Shown here one piece after another: positions 27,120-36,980 of a DNA stretch of 64,000 nt; the first letter of the stretch is position 1, and each line of letters starts with the position of its first letter. The position numbers and the translations under genes were made by a program. A model generated the notes under the pieces. That model saw nothing but the letters and a program-made list of their open reading frames with translations. It ran no database searches and was not told the DNA's origin. The stretch spans positions 1 through 64,000 of the forward strand of contig JACHTQ010000004.1 in assembly GCA_020135845.1 (NCBI GenBank), in the 5' to 3' direction. This DNA is from Campylobacter sp. W0018 (lineage in GTDB: Bacteria > Campylobacterota > Campylobacteria > Campylobacterales > Campylobacteraceae).

Positions 27120-28385
27120 TTATTTTAAGATAAGCCCTAAAAAAGAGAAAAAAAGAACAGGTAAAGTGATAAAAAAACTAAATTTGCAATACTTCAAAAA
27201 AGAGATTTTAATACCTCTTTTTGCTAAAAGTTCTAACCAAAATAAAGTCGCCAAAGATCCTATAGGGGTAAGTTTTGAACCGATATTAACCCCTAAAAGG
27301 TGTGCATATATCATATCTTTTGGAAAATCTTTTAATGCTAAATCGCCAATTAAAGTCATAGGCAAATTATTGAAAATTGAGGACAATAAAGCTGAAATAA
27401 ATCCGGTGCTAAAAATAGCATTGATTTTATTATGTTCAAAATTTTGATATAAATTGGACAAAATTTCACCCACTCCACATTTATGTAGAGCAAAAACAAC
27501 CACATAAAGTCCAAAGCTAAAAATAAAAACGCCCCAAGGAGCATGTTTGATCACATCTAATGCTTCTCTTTTTTTAATCCCATAAGCTATAAACCAAAAA
27601 AATAAAGATTCACATAAAGCAATCAAGCTTTTATCCCATTGATATATTTGAGCGATAAAAAAACTAAGTACAAATAAAGTCAAATAACAAACACAAAAAA
27701 GAAAAAAAGAAGTGGAAAATTTTATCTCTTTAGTGAGTTTTATTTCAAGATCGCATGGTAAAGATCTTAAAAAAATAAAACAAACAATAAAAAGTGTAGA
27801 TAACAAAACAAATAAGCTTGACAAAAACATATTTTTTGTAAATTCTAAAAAATCAAGATTAAAATAATTAGCCGTGATTAAATTGGTTAAATTAGAAATA
27901 ACCAAACTATTAGAACTTGCATCACATAAAAAAGAAACACTTAATAAAAAAGTATTGATAACGATACCATCTTTTAAATTTTTAAAAGTGCTAAAAATCG
28001 CAATAACGATAGGAGTAATAATCAAAATAGCACCATCATTTCCTAAAAAAGCGGTGATGAAAAATACAAAAATAAGCAAAAAAAGCATTAATTTTTTGGT
28101 TGCAATTTTTTCATTTTTATTTTTAGAATAATCCAAAATTTTTCTAGCTATAAAATCAAAAAAACCTAAAAGTTCTAAAGCAAAAGAAAGTATCATAAGT
28201 GCTAAAAGGGTTAAAGAGCTTCCCCAAACAAGATCAAAAATAAAAATAATATCATTGTAATTTACAAGTTTAAAAAGATAAACAAAAAAAGCCCCGATTA
28301 AAGAAATTATCCATAAAGATAAATTCCAAGGTCTTAAAAAAATAAAAACTAAAGTAATTAAAAAAAACAAAACCGCAAGAAACAT
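27120..28385 (-). CDS. ArsB/NhaD-type ion permease
   Basis: A 421-residue membrane protein with about ten to twelve helices of the ion transporter (IT) superfamily. The sequences FFITAFLGNDGAILIITPIVIA and SSIFNNLPMTLIG contain the Asn-Asp/Asn-Asn repeat motifs of ArsB and NhaD. Annotated arsB in C. jejuni (Cj1187c), where it has been linked to arsenic resistance. No arsR or arsC is adjacent. The start codon overlaps the mnmG stop (TAATG), so it is translated from the mnmG message. Arsenite or Na+/H+ remain possible substrates. Confidence 0.82.
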   Translation of the reverse strand: MFLAVLFFLITLVFIFLRPWNLSLWIISLIGAFFVYLFKLVNYNDIIFIFDLVWGSSLTLLALMILSFALELLGFFDFIARKILDYSKNKNEKIATKKLMLFLLIFVFFITAFLGNDGAILIITPIVIAIFSTFKNLKDGIVINTFLLSVSFLCDASSNSLVISNLTNLITANYFNLDFLEFTKNMFLSSLFVLLSTLFIVCFIFLRSLPCDLEIKLTKEIKFSTSFFLFCVCYLTLFVLSFFIAQIYQWDKSLIALCESLFFWFIAYGIKKREALDVIKHAPWGVFIFSFGLYVVVFALHKCGVGEILSNLYQNFEHNKINAIFSTGFISALLSSIFNNLPMTLIGDLALKDFPKDMIYAHLLGVNIGSKLTPIGSLATLFWLELLAKRGIKISFLKYCKFSFFITLPVLFFSFLGLILK

Positions 28386-30244
28386 TAATTCTGTTTCTTT
28401 TGGATTTTTATATAAATTTGTAAAATATCTAAAGCCGCAGGAGTGATACCGCTAATCTGACTAGCAGCAAACAAAGTTAAAGGTCTATTAAGCTCAAGTT
28501 TTTCAATTACCTCATTACTTAAACCACTTACACTTTTAAAATCAAAATCTTTAGGAATACGCATATCGATTAAATTTTTCATTTTTTCAACTTGTGCTTT
28601 TTGCATGATGATATAATGATAATATTTAGCTTCATTTAAAATTTCTCTTAAGGAATATTCATCCATCGTTTCAAAAATAGGATCTAGTTTTTTTAATTTT
28701 TCCATATTAAAACTAGATCGTGCGACTATTTTTTGCAAATTGACAATAGAACTGATTTTTTCTTCATCTAAATGAGCTAAAAATTCATTATTTTGATTAT
28801 TAGGAGTTAATTCTTTTTCTAAAAGAAATTTCAATCCTTTATCTAAATTTTCTTTAATGTTTTCAATAAATTTATAATCCTCATCTCCTAAAAGCCCAAA
28901 TTCCTTGCCATATTTTCCAAGTCTAATTATGGCGTTTTCTTCTCTTAAAAGTAATCTAAATTCAGCTCTTGAAGTAAACATTCTATAAGGCTCTTTTGTT
29001 CCTTTTACTACCAAATCATCGATTAAAACACCTATATAAGCTTCATCTCGTCTTAAAATAAACGGTTCTTTTCCATCAAGAGCTAAAACAGCATTAATTC
29101 CTGCCATAAAGCCTTGTGCTGCCGCTTCTTCATAACCTGTTGTTCCGTTAATTTGTCCAGCACAATAAAGATTTTTAATCTTTTTGGTTTCTAAAGTATG
29201 ATAAAGTTCTGTTGGATCAATATAATCATACTCAATTGCATAGCCAAAACGTGTAATCTTAGCTTTTTCAAATCCTTTGATAGAAGAAAGCATTTCTTGT
29301 TGAACTTCATAAGGTAAAGAAGTGGAAAATCCATTGATATAATACTCGGTAGCATCAATTGTTTGAGGCTCTATAAAAAGATGATGGCTTTCTTTATCCG
29401 CAAAGCGATTAATTTTATCTTCTATAGAAGGGCAATATCTTGGCCCTATTCCTTCAATTTGTCCTGTAAAAAGTGGAGCGCGATAAAAATTATTTTTAAT
29501 AATTTCATGAGTTTTTAAATTGGTTCTTGCTATATAACATGGTAATTGAGTTGGATTAAAATCTCTAGTTTTAAAACTAAAAGCCTTAGGATTTTGATCT
29601 CCGTATTGAATTTCAAGAGCATCAAAATCGATAGTTTTTGCATCGACTCTAGGACAAGTTCCTGTTTTTAAACGCCCCATTTTCAAATCAGTACAAGATA
29701 AATTTTTTCCTAATTTTATAGAAGCAAGCTCTCCAACTCTCCCTGCTTCAAGTTTGTTTTCTCCTATATGGATAAGTCCGTTTAAAAAAGTTCCTGTTGT
29801 TAAAATAATTTTTTGAGCTTTGTATTCATTATTTAAATTAGTTTTTACCCCAACAACTCTATCTTTTTCAAATATCAACTCACAAACTTGCTCTTGTGAA
29901 ATTTCTAAATTTTCAAGTCTTAAAAGTTTATTGCGCGCAACAATGCGATATTTATCCATATCAATTTGCGCCCTACTTCCTCTTACTGCTACACCTTTGC
30001 TTTCATTTAAAATGCGAAATTGTATGCCCGCGCTATCTGTAATTTCTCCCATTAGACCACCCATAGCATCAAGCTCTTTAACTAAATGTCCTTTAGCAAG
30101 TCCCCCAATAGCAGGATTGCAACTTGCCGCACCAATTTGTTCAATAAGAGTGGTTAAAAGTAAAGTTTTTTTACCCATTTTAGCAGCAACAGCACTCGCT
30201 TCGATACCAGCATGTCCGCCACCTATGACAATAATATCGAACAT
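28385..30244 (-). CDS. mnmG: tRNA uridine-5-carboxymethylaminomethyl modification enzyme MnmG (GidA)
   Basis: FAD protein that, with MnmE, modifies the wobble uridine of several tRNAs. The 619 residues show the dinucleotide-binding motif [12 protein letters not shown] at about 5-16, the GidA signatures [12 protein letters not shown] and GTCPRVD, and a C-terminal helical domain for MnmE and tRNA contact. A TATAAT box at 30286-30291 lies upstream. Counterpart of Cj1188c. Confidence 0.96.
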   Translation of the reverse strand: MFDIIVIGGGHAGIEASAVAAKMGKKTLLLTTLIEQIGAASCNPAIGGLAKGHLVKELDAMGGLMGEITDSAGIQFRILNESKGVAVRGSRAQIDMDKYRIVARNKLLRLENLEISQEQVCELIFEKDRVVGVKTNLNNEYKAQKIILTTGTFLNGLIHIGENKLEAGRVGELASIKLGKNLSCTDLKMGRLKTGTCPRVDAKTIDFDALEIQYGDQNPKAFSFKTRDFNPTQLPCYIARTNLKTHEIIKNNFYRAPLFTGQIEGIGPRYCPSIEDKINRFADKESHHLFIEPQTIDATEYYINGFSTSLPYEVQQEMLSSIKGFEKAKITRFGYAIEYDYIDPTELYHTLETKKIKNLYCAGQINGTTGYEEAAAQGFMAGINAVLALDGKEPFILRRDEAYIGVLIDDLVVKGTKEPYRMFTSRAEFRLLLREENAIIRLGKYGKEFGLLGDEDYKFIENIKENLDKGLKFLLEKELTPNNQNNEFLAHLDEEKISSIVNLQKIVARSSFNMEKLKKLDPIFETMDEYSLREILNEAKYYHYIIMQKAQVEKMKNLIDMRIPKDFDFKSVSGLSNEVIEKLELNRPLTLFAASQISGITPAALDILQIYIKIQKKQN

Positions 30245-30285
30245 ATTTTTTCCTATTTTAATAAAGAAGTTTTAATAATGAAAAG

Positions 30286-30291
30286 ATTATA
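30286..30291 (-). promoter_or_regulatory. -10 box (TATAAT) of mnmG
   Basis: GTTATATAATC on the minus strand, 42 bases before the mnmG ATG. It sits just past the presumed cetAB terminator. Confidence 0.5.
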
Positions 30292-30299
30292 TAACATTA

Positions 30300-30328
30300 A
30301 GACTTAAAATAAAGATTATTTTAAGTCT
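30300..30328 (-). terminator. Terminator after cetAB
   Basis: A 13-bp perfect inverted repeat, AGACTTAAAATAA / TTATTTTAAGTCT, with a 3-base loop, 8 bases after the cetB stop. The tail is only moderately T-rich, so strength is uncertain. Confidence 0.6.
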
Positions 30329-30335
30329 ATAAAAT

Positions 30336-30830
30336 TTATTTGTCTTCTTGAAGAGAAAATATTAATTCATTATAACTTTTACCCATACTTTTGCAGAAAT
30401 CTTTTAGCATTTCTACGCCTTTATGGATACTTTGCTTTTCAACACTTAATAAATCACTATAAAGTTTTTCTATGGTTTCCAATGCTTTACGATTTGGCAT
30501 ACGTCTAACAGAATAATATCCGATTATATTATTTCTAGTATCTAAAGAAGGAGTTACATTAGCAAAAACCCAATAATAATCATTATTTTTGGTTTTATTT
30601 TTTACATAGGCAAAAATTTCTTTACCTTCTTTCATATAATCCCATAAAAATTTGAAAACAGTTTTTGGCATATCTTGATGTCTTACTATATTATGCGGTT
30701 GATATAATACTTCTTTCATAGTGTAATCCGCATATTTTAAAAAATCATCATTTGCATAAACTATTAAACCTCTTAAATCTGTTTTTGAAGTTATCAAACT
30801 ATCTTTTTGCAAAAAAATTTCTTTTGACAT
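30336..30830 (-). CDS. cetB: Energy-taxis PAS-domain protein CetB
   Basis: Cytoplasmic redox sensor, 164 residues. A single PAS fold of the Aer type (about 10-115), which binds FAD in the characterised C. jejuni protein, with YWVFANVTP and GYYSVRR near the flavin region. A helical tail of about 45 residues follows. CetB signals through the membrane transducer CetA, encoded 12 bp upstream; together they do what one Aer protein does in E. coli. Counterpart of Cj1189c. Confidence 0.93.
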   Translation of the reverse strand: MSKEIFLQKDSLITSKTDLRGLIVYANDDFLKYADYTMKEVLYQPHNIVRHQDMPKTVFKFLWDYMKEGKEIFAYVKNKTKNNDYYWVFANVTPSLDTRNNIIGYYSVRRMPNRKALETIEKLYSDLLSVEKQSIHKGVEMLKDFCKSMGKSYNELIFSLQEDK

Positions 30831-30842
30831 TTAAACTTTTCC

Positions 30843-32219
30843 TTAAATTTTTAATTTATCTAAAATTTCACTACTTTTATGTTCTAAAACTTTTATATCA
30901 TTGACAATAGTATCATATACTCTTTGATCAATATAACTTGCTTTTGATTCCTCTATAGCTTTTTTTGCATTTGATTTGATTAATTGCTTTGTAAAATCCA
31001 ATTCTTCATCTGTGACAAAATGATTGATAATATTTTTTATCCTATCATCTAAACATAAATTCGAAATTGGATCCACGCTAGATAAATCAAATTCTTGTGC
31101 TCCATTGAGACTTAAATATATATTTGATTTATACAAAATATGATCAAGTTTTATAACCGATAATGCTAGTCTATTAGCAAGCTCTGAAAAATCTTTACCT
31201 AAAGTAGAACTATTCTCCTCTAAACCTCTAAAAGCTTGAGAAAATTTTTGAATTCTTTCTTCTGATTGACTTACAATGTTAAAGACTTGCTCACTACCAT
31301 TTTGAATATTGATAAAATCTTGTTGCATGGTTTGGATTGCTATAGAAATTTCACTTGTAGACCTTTGAGTTCTTTCGGCCAATTTTCTCACTTCATCGGC
31401 AACCACTGCAAATCCTCGTCCATGCTCTCCTGCACGTGCAGCTTCTATTGCAGCATTAAGCGCAAGTAAATTTGTTTGATCAGCAATATCTCTGATTACC
31501 TCAACTACAGAAGTGATATTTTGAGAATTAGCAACAAAAGTTTGAACGGTTTCTTTGCTTGAATTAACTACCTCCATTAAAGATACCATAGCATTTTGCA
31601 AAGAATCAACTTCACTTCCATTTTCTGTTGCTGTATGGGTAATAGAATCAACCACATCATGTACATCTTTCATAACATCAATATCTTTATTTAAAGAGAT
31701 AGAAATTTGCGACATATCTTTATTTTGATTTCCAAGACTAAGATCCATTAACGCTCTTGATAAAGCATTTTTAAATACAGATTTTGAAGTATTTTCTACA
31801 TTAGCCAAAGCTTTATTGATAAATTCAATATTATGAGCAAAAATACCCTTAAGACCTTCAGGTAAAGCTTTGCGATAAAATTCTCCTTTTTGAGAGCAAG
31901 CTATAGAAGTACTGATCTCTCTTAAATAAGCTTCAAGGTTATCTAAAGTGTTGTTAAGATTATCTGAAATTTCTGCAAATTTTTGACTTTTTGTTTTTAT
32001 ATAAACAATCCTATTTTCAAAATTTCCTTCTCTTAATTCCCTACAAAGATCATATAGCTTATCTATCATTATTTGTTCATCTTTATAATACATAAAAAGA
32101 TAAACCACAAGCGCAATAATAAACAATACAATCACTGCTCCAATATAAGCATGAACAAAAATTGTTCCAAAGATACTTAAAATACCTAGAAAAATAGCCA
32201 AAAATAATCCATTTTTCAT
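30843..32219 (-). CDS. cetA: Energy-taxis transducer CetA (methyl-accepting type)
   Basis: Membrane transducer that receives the redox signal from CetB and controls CheA. The 458 residues open with two close helices (about 4-45) and no periplasmic sensor domain. A HAMP-like region comes next, and then the chemoreceptor hairpin with [20 protein letters not shown] and [12 protein letters not shown] near residues 255-290. A C-terminal helical extension follows. Lies between cetC (126 bp gap) and cetB (12 bp). Counterpart of Cj1190c. Confidence 0.93.
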   Translation of the reverse strand: MKNGLFLAIFLGILSIFGTIFVHAYIGAVIVLFIIALVVYLFMYYKDEQIMIDKLYDLCRELREGNFENRIVYIKTKSQKFAEISDNLNNTLDNLEAYLREISTSIACSQKGEFYRKALPEGLKGIFAHNIEFINKALANVENTSKSVFKNALSRALMDLSLGNQNKDMSQISISLNKDIDVMKDVHDVVDSITHTATENGSEVDSLQNAMVSLMEVVNSSKETVQTFVANSQNITSVVEVIRDIADQTNLLALNAAIEAARAGEHGRGFAVVADEVRKLAERTQRSTSEISIAIQTMQQDFINIQNGSEQVFNIVSQSEERIQKFSQAFRGLEENSSTLGKDFSELANRLALSVIKLDHILYKSNIYLSLNGAQEFDLSSVDPISNLCLDDRIKNIINHFVTDEELDFTKQLIKSNAKKAIEESKASYIDQRVYDTIVNDIKVLEHKSSEILDKLKI

Positions 32220-32345
32220 TTTAAATTAAATCTCCTTTTTTTTGAAAGTAAAATATTTAAATTTTGCATGATTTTAAATTAAAGACAGAATTAAACTTTT
32301 GTAGAAAAAACCCAAAAGTTAAAATATATTTTACAATCATAAATA

Positions 32346-32852
32346 TTAATTTGTCTTTAAATCTTCATGTTGCAAGTTGAAAATAAGCTCATTATAGCTT
32401 ATTTTATAAGAACTAATAATTTCTGTTAAAACTTTAACTCCTGCTTGAATTCCGCCTTTTTGTTCTGTTTCCCTTAAAGTTTTATAAATTTCTTCTATCA
32501 TAGGTAAAATTTTACGATTTGGGGCTCTACGAACAGAATAATAATTAATAATATTGCCATGCATATCATAAGAAGGGGTTACGTTGGTAAAAACCCAATA
32601 ATATCTTCCATCTTTAGCTTTATTTTTTACAAAAGCAAAAATTTCATCACCTCTTTGTATATAATCCCATAGACACTTAAATACTGTTCTTGGCATATCT
32701 TTATGCCTTATAATATTATGAGGCTGATTTAATAACTCATCTATTGCGTATCCTGCATATTTAGCAAAATCATTATTTGCATAAATGATATTCCCTTTAA
32801 GATCTGTTTTTGAGGTAATTAAAGCATCATGTTCTACTATTATCTCTTCCAT
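32346..32852 (-). CDS. cetC: PAS-domain energy-taxis protein CetC (CetB paralogue)
   Basis: A 168-residue PAS protein clearly paralogous to CetB. Shared blocks include ALITSKTDLKG, QPHNIIRHKDMPRTVFK, YYWVFTNVTPS and YYSVRRAPNRK, and both end with the same short helical tail. It lies upstream of cetA in the same direction but with a 126-base gap, so it may have its own transcript. It probably binds FAD and feeds CetA, alone or with CetB. Counterpart of Cj1191c. Confidence 0.88.
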   Translation of the reverse strand: MEEIIVEHDALITSKTDLKGNIIYANNDFAKYAGYAIDELLNQPHNIIRHKDMPRTVFKCLWDYIQRGDEIFAFVKNKAKDGRYYWVFTNVTPSYDMHGNIINYYSVRRAPNRKILPMIEEIYKTLRETEQKGGIQAGVKVLTEIISSYKISYNELIFNLQHEDLKTN

Positions 32853-32970
32853 AAACTCTAAAAATCTTTCTGTAATAATTTTAAAAAAAATTAAAATAAT
32901 GCCGAGATTTTAAAGAAATCAGCAAGACATACTTTGTAAAAAGTTTAATGCTAACATAAATATATTTAAT

Positions 32971-32993
32971 TTCTCATAAAATGAGAATTTTTG
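32971..32993 (+). terminator. Terminator-like hairpin in the cetC-dctA divergent region
   Basis: TTCTCAT-AAA-ATGAGAA, a 7-bp perfect stem with a 3-base loop directly followed by TTTTTG on the plus strand. It has the form of a Rho-independent terminator for rightward transcription, but no gene lies upstream on this strand: the preceding region is divergent. A TAAAAT box near 32893 could start a short RNA of about 90 bases ending here. It may instead be a leader structure. Confidence 0.4.
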
Positions 32994-33107
32994 TAACATT
33001 GTAGCCTAAATAATTTTTCACAAAAGATCTAAAATATAACATTTAATTTCTATTTTATTTTTTGTTTGTTAAGATGTAACCAATTGAAATAAAATTAAGG
33101 AGTTTTT

Positions 33108-34484
33108 TTGGAAACTTTAAGTCAAACCTTTGCAGAGATAAGACCTCCATTATATAAAAGAATCCTAAAAAGTTTAGGTTTTTGGGTAATTATAGGAATT
33201 ATCGCTGGAATTACGCTTGGATATATTGATAAAGAATGGGCAATTGCGAGCAAGCCAGGAGTGGAATATTTTATAAAATCTTTAAAAGTTTTAATTGGAC
33301 CTATTATATTTGTAACCTTGGTATTAGGAATCATTAGCCTTGAAAGCCTAAAAAAAGTTGGAAGTATAGGAGCTAAAGCTGTGATATATTTTGAAGTTGT
33401 AAGCACCTTGGCTTTAGCTATAGGTATCTTTATGGCTAATATAATGCAACCTGGGCATGGAATGAATCTTAGTCCGGATCAATTAGATACTCAAAGTGTG
33501 CAAAAATATATTTCACAAACAACAGAAATTAGTGCTGGCTCAGAAATCATGCACATCTTAAAAGATGCCATGCCAACCGATATTATTACTCCTTTCACAG
33601 AAGGAAAAACTATACAAGTTTTAGTAATTGCCATCGTTACAGCTTTAATTATTTCTCTAATGAGAACAGAAGATAAGCAAGCCATCCAAAGAGTTTTAGA
33701 AGTTCTTCAAAATTTTGTTTTTAAAATTCTACAAATTATAATGTATTTTAGCCCTATCGCCGCTTTTTCAGCTATGGCTGTTTTAATTGCACAATATGGC
33801 ATTAGTTCTTTGATTAATCTTGCTTATTTGCTTTTAGTTATGCTAATTTCTTGTTTAGTATTTATATTTGGCATTTTAGGAATAATTTGTTATTTTGCCA
33901 AAGTGAATATATTTAAATTTATGAGATTTATAGCTCGTGAAGTTTTAATCGTCTTTGCAACAAGTTCGAGTGAATCTGCACTCGCTCCTTTGATGAGAAA
34001 ATTAGAAAAAGCAGGTCTTTCTAAAGCCACTGTTGGACTTGTTTTACCAACCGGTTATAGTTTTAATCTTGATTGTACCAATATTTATCTAGCCATGAGT
34101 TTAATTTTTTTAGCACAAGCTTTCAATGTAAATCTAAGTCTAGCACATGAAATCAGTATTTTAATCGTTCTTATGATAGCCTCAAAAGGTGCTGTTGGAG
34201 TTACAGGATCAGGATTTATAGTTTTAGGTAGCACTTTAGCTGCTTTGGGAAATATGGAAATATCTGAAGCAAACGCCACTTTAGCCGAAGTTCTACCAGT
34301 TGCAGCTATTGGAATACTTTTAGGTGTTGATAAATTTATGTCAGAAATGAGAGCTGTAGGAAATCTTTGCGGAAATAGCGTTGCAGCCTTAATTGTTTCG
34401 ATTTGGAATAAACAAATTGATTGGGAAAAATTCCGTTATGCTATGGATAATCCAGAAAAATTCCATAATGCGGGTATGAATTAA
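33108..34484 (+). CDS. dctA: C4-dicarboxylate/proton symporter DctA
   Basis: Takes up aspartate, fumarate, malate or succinate under oxygen-containing conditions. 458 residues, a DAACS-family transporter with eight helices and two re-entrant loops. The serine-rich hairpin is seen as FATSSSESALAPLM, followed by PTGYSFNLDCTNIYLA and later ASKGAVGVTGSGF. The start is a TTG at 33108: AAGGAG at 33097-33102 is correctly spaced and no ATG fits. The 3' end overlaps the convergent gene by 4 bp. Counterpart of Cj1192. Confidence 0.9.
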   Translation: METLSQTFAEIRPPLYKRILKSLGFWVIIGIIAGITLGYIDKEWAIASKPGVEYFIKSLKVLIGPIIFVTLVLGIISLESLKKVGSIGAKAVIYFEVVSTLALAIGIFMANIMQPGHGMNLSPDQLDTQSVQKYISQTTEISAGSEIMHILKDAMPTDIITPFTEGKTIQVLVIAIVTALIISLMRTEDKQAIQRVLEVLQNFVFKILQIIMYFSPIAAFSAMAVLIAQYGISSLINLAYLLLVMLISCLVFIFGILGIICYFAKVNIFKFMRFIAREVLIVFATSSSESALAPLMRKLEKAGLSKATVGLVLPTGYSFNLDCTNIYLAMSLIFLAQAFNVNLSLAHEISILIVLMIASKGAVGVTGSGFIVLGSTLAALGNMEISEANATLAEVLPVAAIGILLGVDKFMSEMRAVGNLCGNSVAALIVSIWNKQIDWEKFRYAMDNPEKFHNAGMN

Positions 34485-35260
34485 TAAATTCTTTCTAAGA
34501 AGTCATAGCGATTGATTTCTTGGAAAATATTATCTTGTTTATGAAGCTGCCTTAAAAAACTTTTATCAAAACTAAAATTAAATCCGATTTGAACTGCGAT
34601 ATCATTTTCATTTGCATTGGTATTAAAAATACGACGGGATAAATTCAAATTTAAGACACTATAAGGTGAGTAAATTAGCTGATAGTTTGTTTTTTCTCCA
34701 TCTTTAATTACATCAAATGTAAATTTATTATAAAAAGAATCAACAAAACTGATTCCCAATTGAAAGCTTTTATTAATTTCATCTAAAACATAATAATTAC
34801 TATAAGCTTTAACAAAGTCACCATAACCAAATTCTGCTCCGAAGCTTTTGGCATTTTTTTGCTCTTCTTGTTTATCTACAAAGCCATTAAAACCAAATAA
34901 AAAATTATCTTTTTTATAACGATTAATTAAACCGCTAGAATAATTATAACCATCTTGAGCGATAAAAAGTTCTTTTTGAAACAATAAAGAATCATTTTCT
35001 CCCTCATAAATTGAACTTAGATTTTTAACGCGAATATTTTCATTTTGAAAATCCAAAACACCATCTGTTGCATCAATGCCATTTTCACTTTCTAAAGTAT
35101 TTGATAATAAACTATTTAAAGCTTTTTGAAAATCTAAATTTTCTTCTTGTATTTTGGGAGCTTTTTTAACAGTTTGAAAGTCAAATTTATGCCAAGAACA
35201 ACTCACTTCATGCGCATTCAATAAAGAGAATAAAAAAAATACATAAAAAGTATTTTTCAT
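34481..35260 (-). CDS. Outer-membrane protein resembling an inverse-autotransporter barrel without passenger
   Basis: A 259-residue exported protein, signal peptide at about 1-16 (ends LLNA). From about residue 85 it resembles the beta-domain of invasin/intimin proteins: QKELFIAQDGYNYSSGLINR, then FGFNGFVDKQ...SFGAEFGYGDFVKAYSNYY, alternating strands, and the end-of-barrel form RYDFLERIY (RYDLVERN in invasins). The gene stops there, so no passenger domain follows, and the last residue is aromatic. No LysM domain is seen. Counterpart of Cj1193c, usually called a periplasmic protein; the barrel assignment is mine from pattern recognition. Confidence 0.65.
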   Translation of the reverse strand: MKNTFYVFFLFSLLNAHEVSCSWHKFDFQTVKKAPKIQEENLDFQKALNSLLSNTLESENGIDATDGVLDFQNENIRVKNLSSIYEGENDSLLFQKELFIAQDGYNYSSGLINRYKKDNFLFGFNGFVDKQEEQKNAKSFGAEFGYGDFVKAYSNYYVLDEINKSFQLGISFVDSFYNKFTFDVIKDGEKTNYQLIYSPYSVLNLNLSRRIFNTNANENDIAVQIGFNFSFDKSFLRQLHKQDNIFQEINRYDFLERIY

Positions 35261-35376
35261 TAAATCAGCTTTTCCTAAGATATTATTGTATATTAAAATA
35301 GAAGTATTATAAAAAAATAAAATAAATACTATATCAATAATTAAAATAAAATATTTGTAATTTTAAAATTATAGGG

Positions 35377-35382
35377 TATAAT
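35377..35382 (+). promoter_or_regulatory. -10 box (TATAAT) of the PiT transporter gene
   Basis: ATAGGGTATAATTTCGCC, 30 bases before the ATG, with an AT-rich upstream stretch typical of Campylobacter promoters. AAAAGGGA just before the start is the ribosome-binding site. Confidence 0.6.
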
Positions 35383-35412
35383 TTCGCCATAAATTTTTAA
35401 AAAAGGGAATTT

Positions 35413-36936
35413 ATGCAAAAAGATAATATTATAGCTTTTATTATACTCATCATAAGTATTGTAGCTTTTATTATTTGGGGTTTTAACTATACTCATCAAC
35501 ATTTAATACTTTTTATACTTGCAGCTATTTTTGGTATATTTATGGCTTTTAATATTGGCGGTAATGATGTTGCCAACTCCTTTGGAACAAGCGTTGGGGC
35601 TAAAACAGTTACAATAAAACAAGCCTTACTTATTGCTGCGGTTTTTGAATTAAGCGGGGCTATTTTTGCAGGTGCTGAAGTTACTCAAACTATACGCAGT
35701 GGAATAGTAGTTTTTCCCAAAGAATTTAATCCTATGCTTTTTGTTTCTATTATGCTAGCTGCCCTTCTTAGCTCTGGACTTTGGATCTTTATAGCTACAA
35801 AAAAAGGTTTGCCTGTATCAACTACACATAGTATAATAGGTGGCATTGTTGGAGCAAGTATTATGATGGGGCTTTTAAAATTCGATGGTTCTCAAACTCT
35901 TTCTATGGTTAAATGGAGTGGAATTGTAAAAATTGTTATATCTTGGGTCGCCTCCCCTTTACTTGGAGGATTGGTTGCTTATTTAATTTACTCCTATATT
36001 GACAAAAAAATACTCAAACCTTCTGAAAAACTAAGTGAAGATTTAAAAAATATAAAGAAAGAAAAAAGGAAATTTAAGGAAAATTATTTTCTAAGTCTTA
36101 AAAATAAATCAACCGAAGAACAAATTAAAGAACTCTCATCGATTGCCTTAGATGATGACGAACAAGAAAATAGTTTTTACAAAAACAAAATTAAAGAATT
36201 TAAGGAAAGAGAAAAAAATATAGATATATATTCTATTCTAAAAAGACACATGCCTATAGTTGCATGTATCAGTGCAGCAATCATTGCAGCGATGTTTTTA
36301 TTTAAAGGTTTAAACAATGTAAGCACTTTGGATATTTTGCAAAATTTTTGGATTATAGGAATTTTAGGAATAATTAGCTATGTTATAACATTTGCTATCG
36401 TTAAAATTGTCAAGAAAAATGAATTAAGTAAAACAACCGATAGACTTTTTTCATGGTTTCAAATTTTTACTGCTTCAAGTTTTGCCTTCTCTCATGGAGC
36501 CAATGATATAGCTAATGCTATTGGGCCTTTTGCAGCAATTTTAGATGTTCTTAAAAATGCTACTATTAATGCTAATTCGCCTATACCATTTGCAGCAATG
36601 GCTATGTTTGGGGTTGCTTTAGTTGCTGGTCTTTGGTTTTTAGGAAAAGAAGTGATCGCTACAGTAGGATCAAAATTAGCCACCATTAAACCAACCACAG
36701 GTTTTAGTGCAGAACTTGGAGCTAGTATCGTTATACTTTTAGCGACTCAATTTGGAATTCCGGTAAGCTCTACTCATATTTTAATTGGTGCGATCTTAGG
36801 TATTGGTGTGTATAATAAAAATGCAAATTGGGCTTTAATGAAACCAATAGGCTTAGCATGGATTATTACTTTACCAGCTGCTGGAATTATGGCCGCGATT
36901 ATATTCTTAGGATTTAAATTTATCTTAGCAATTTAA
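35413..36936 (+). CDS. pit: PiT-family inorganic phosphate transporter
   Basis: Cation-coupled phosphate uptake in the inner membrane, 507 residues. The duplicated PHO4 signature is seen as GGNDVANSFGT near residue 50 and HGANDIANAIGPF near 360, each followed by a PVSTTHS/PVSSTHI block. A charged, Lys- and Glu-rich cytoplasmic loop of about 75 residues (about 200-275) separates the two halves. Divergent from the barrel-protein gene. Counterpart of Cj1194c. Confidence 0.92.
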   Translation: MQKDNIIAFIILIISIVAFIIWGFNYTHQHLILFILAAIFGIFMAFNIGGNDVANSFGTSVGAKTVTIKQALLIAAVFELSGAIFAGAEVTQTIRSGIVVFPKEFNPMLFVSIMLAALLSSGLWIFIATKKGLPVSTTHSIIGGIVGASIMMGLLKFDGSQTLSMVKWSGIVKIVISWVASPLLGGLVAYLIYSYIDKKILKPSEKLSEDLKNIKKEKRKFKENYFLSLKNKSTEEQIKELSSIALDDDEQENSFYKNKIKEFKEREKNIDIYSILKRHMPIVACISAAIIAAMFLFKGLNNVSTLDILQNFWIIGILGIISYVITFAIVKIVKKNELSKTTDRLFSWFQIFTASSFAFSHGANDIANAIGPFAAILDVLKNATINANSPIPFAAMAMFGVALVAGLWFLGKEVIATVGSKLATIKPTTGFSAELGASIVILLATQFGIPVSSTHILIGAILGIGVYNKNANWALMKPIGLAWIITLPAAGIMAAIIFLGFKFILAI

Positions 36937-36951
36937 TAAATTGCTAAGATA
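36921..36951. terminator. Hairpin between pit and the pyrC-like gene
   Basis: A 14-bp perfect inverted repeat, TATCTTAGCAATTT / AAATTGCTAAGATA, with a 3-base loop. It overlaps the pit stop codon and is followed by AAAATTTAT. Located between convergent genes, so it may act on both strands. Confidence 0.65.
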
Positions 36952-36980
36952 AAAATTTATCATTATAAAACTAGTATCGA

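Noticed and set aside
32294..32320. AACTTTT/AAAAGTT repeat after cetC as a terminator
   Set aside because: Seven AT-rich pairs with a 13-base loop; too weak to call.
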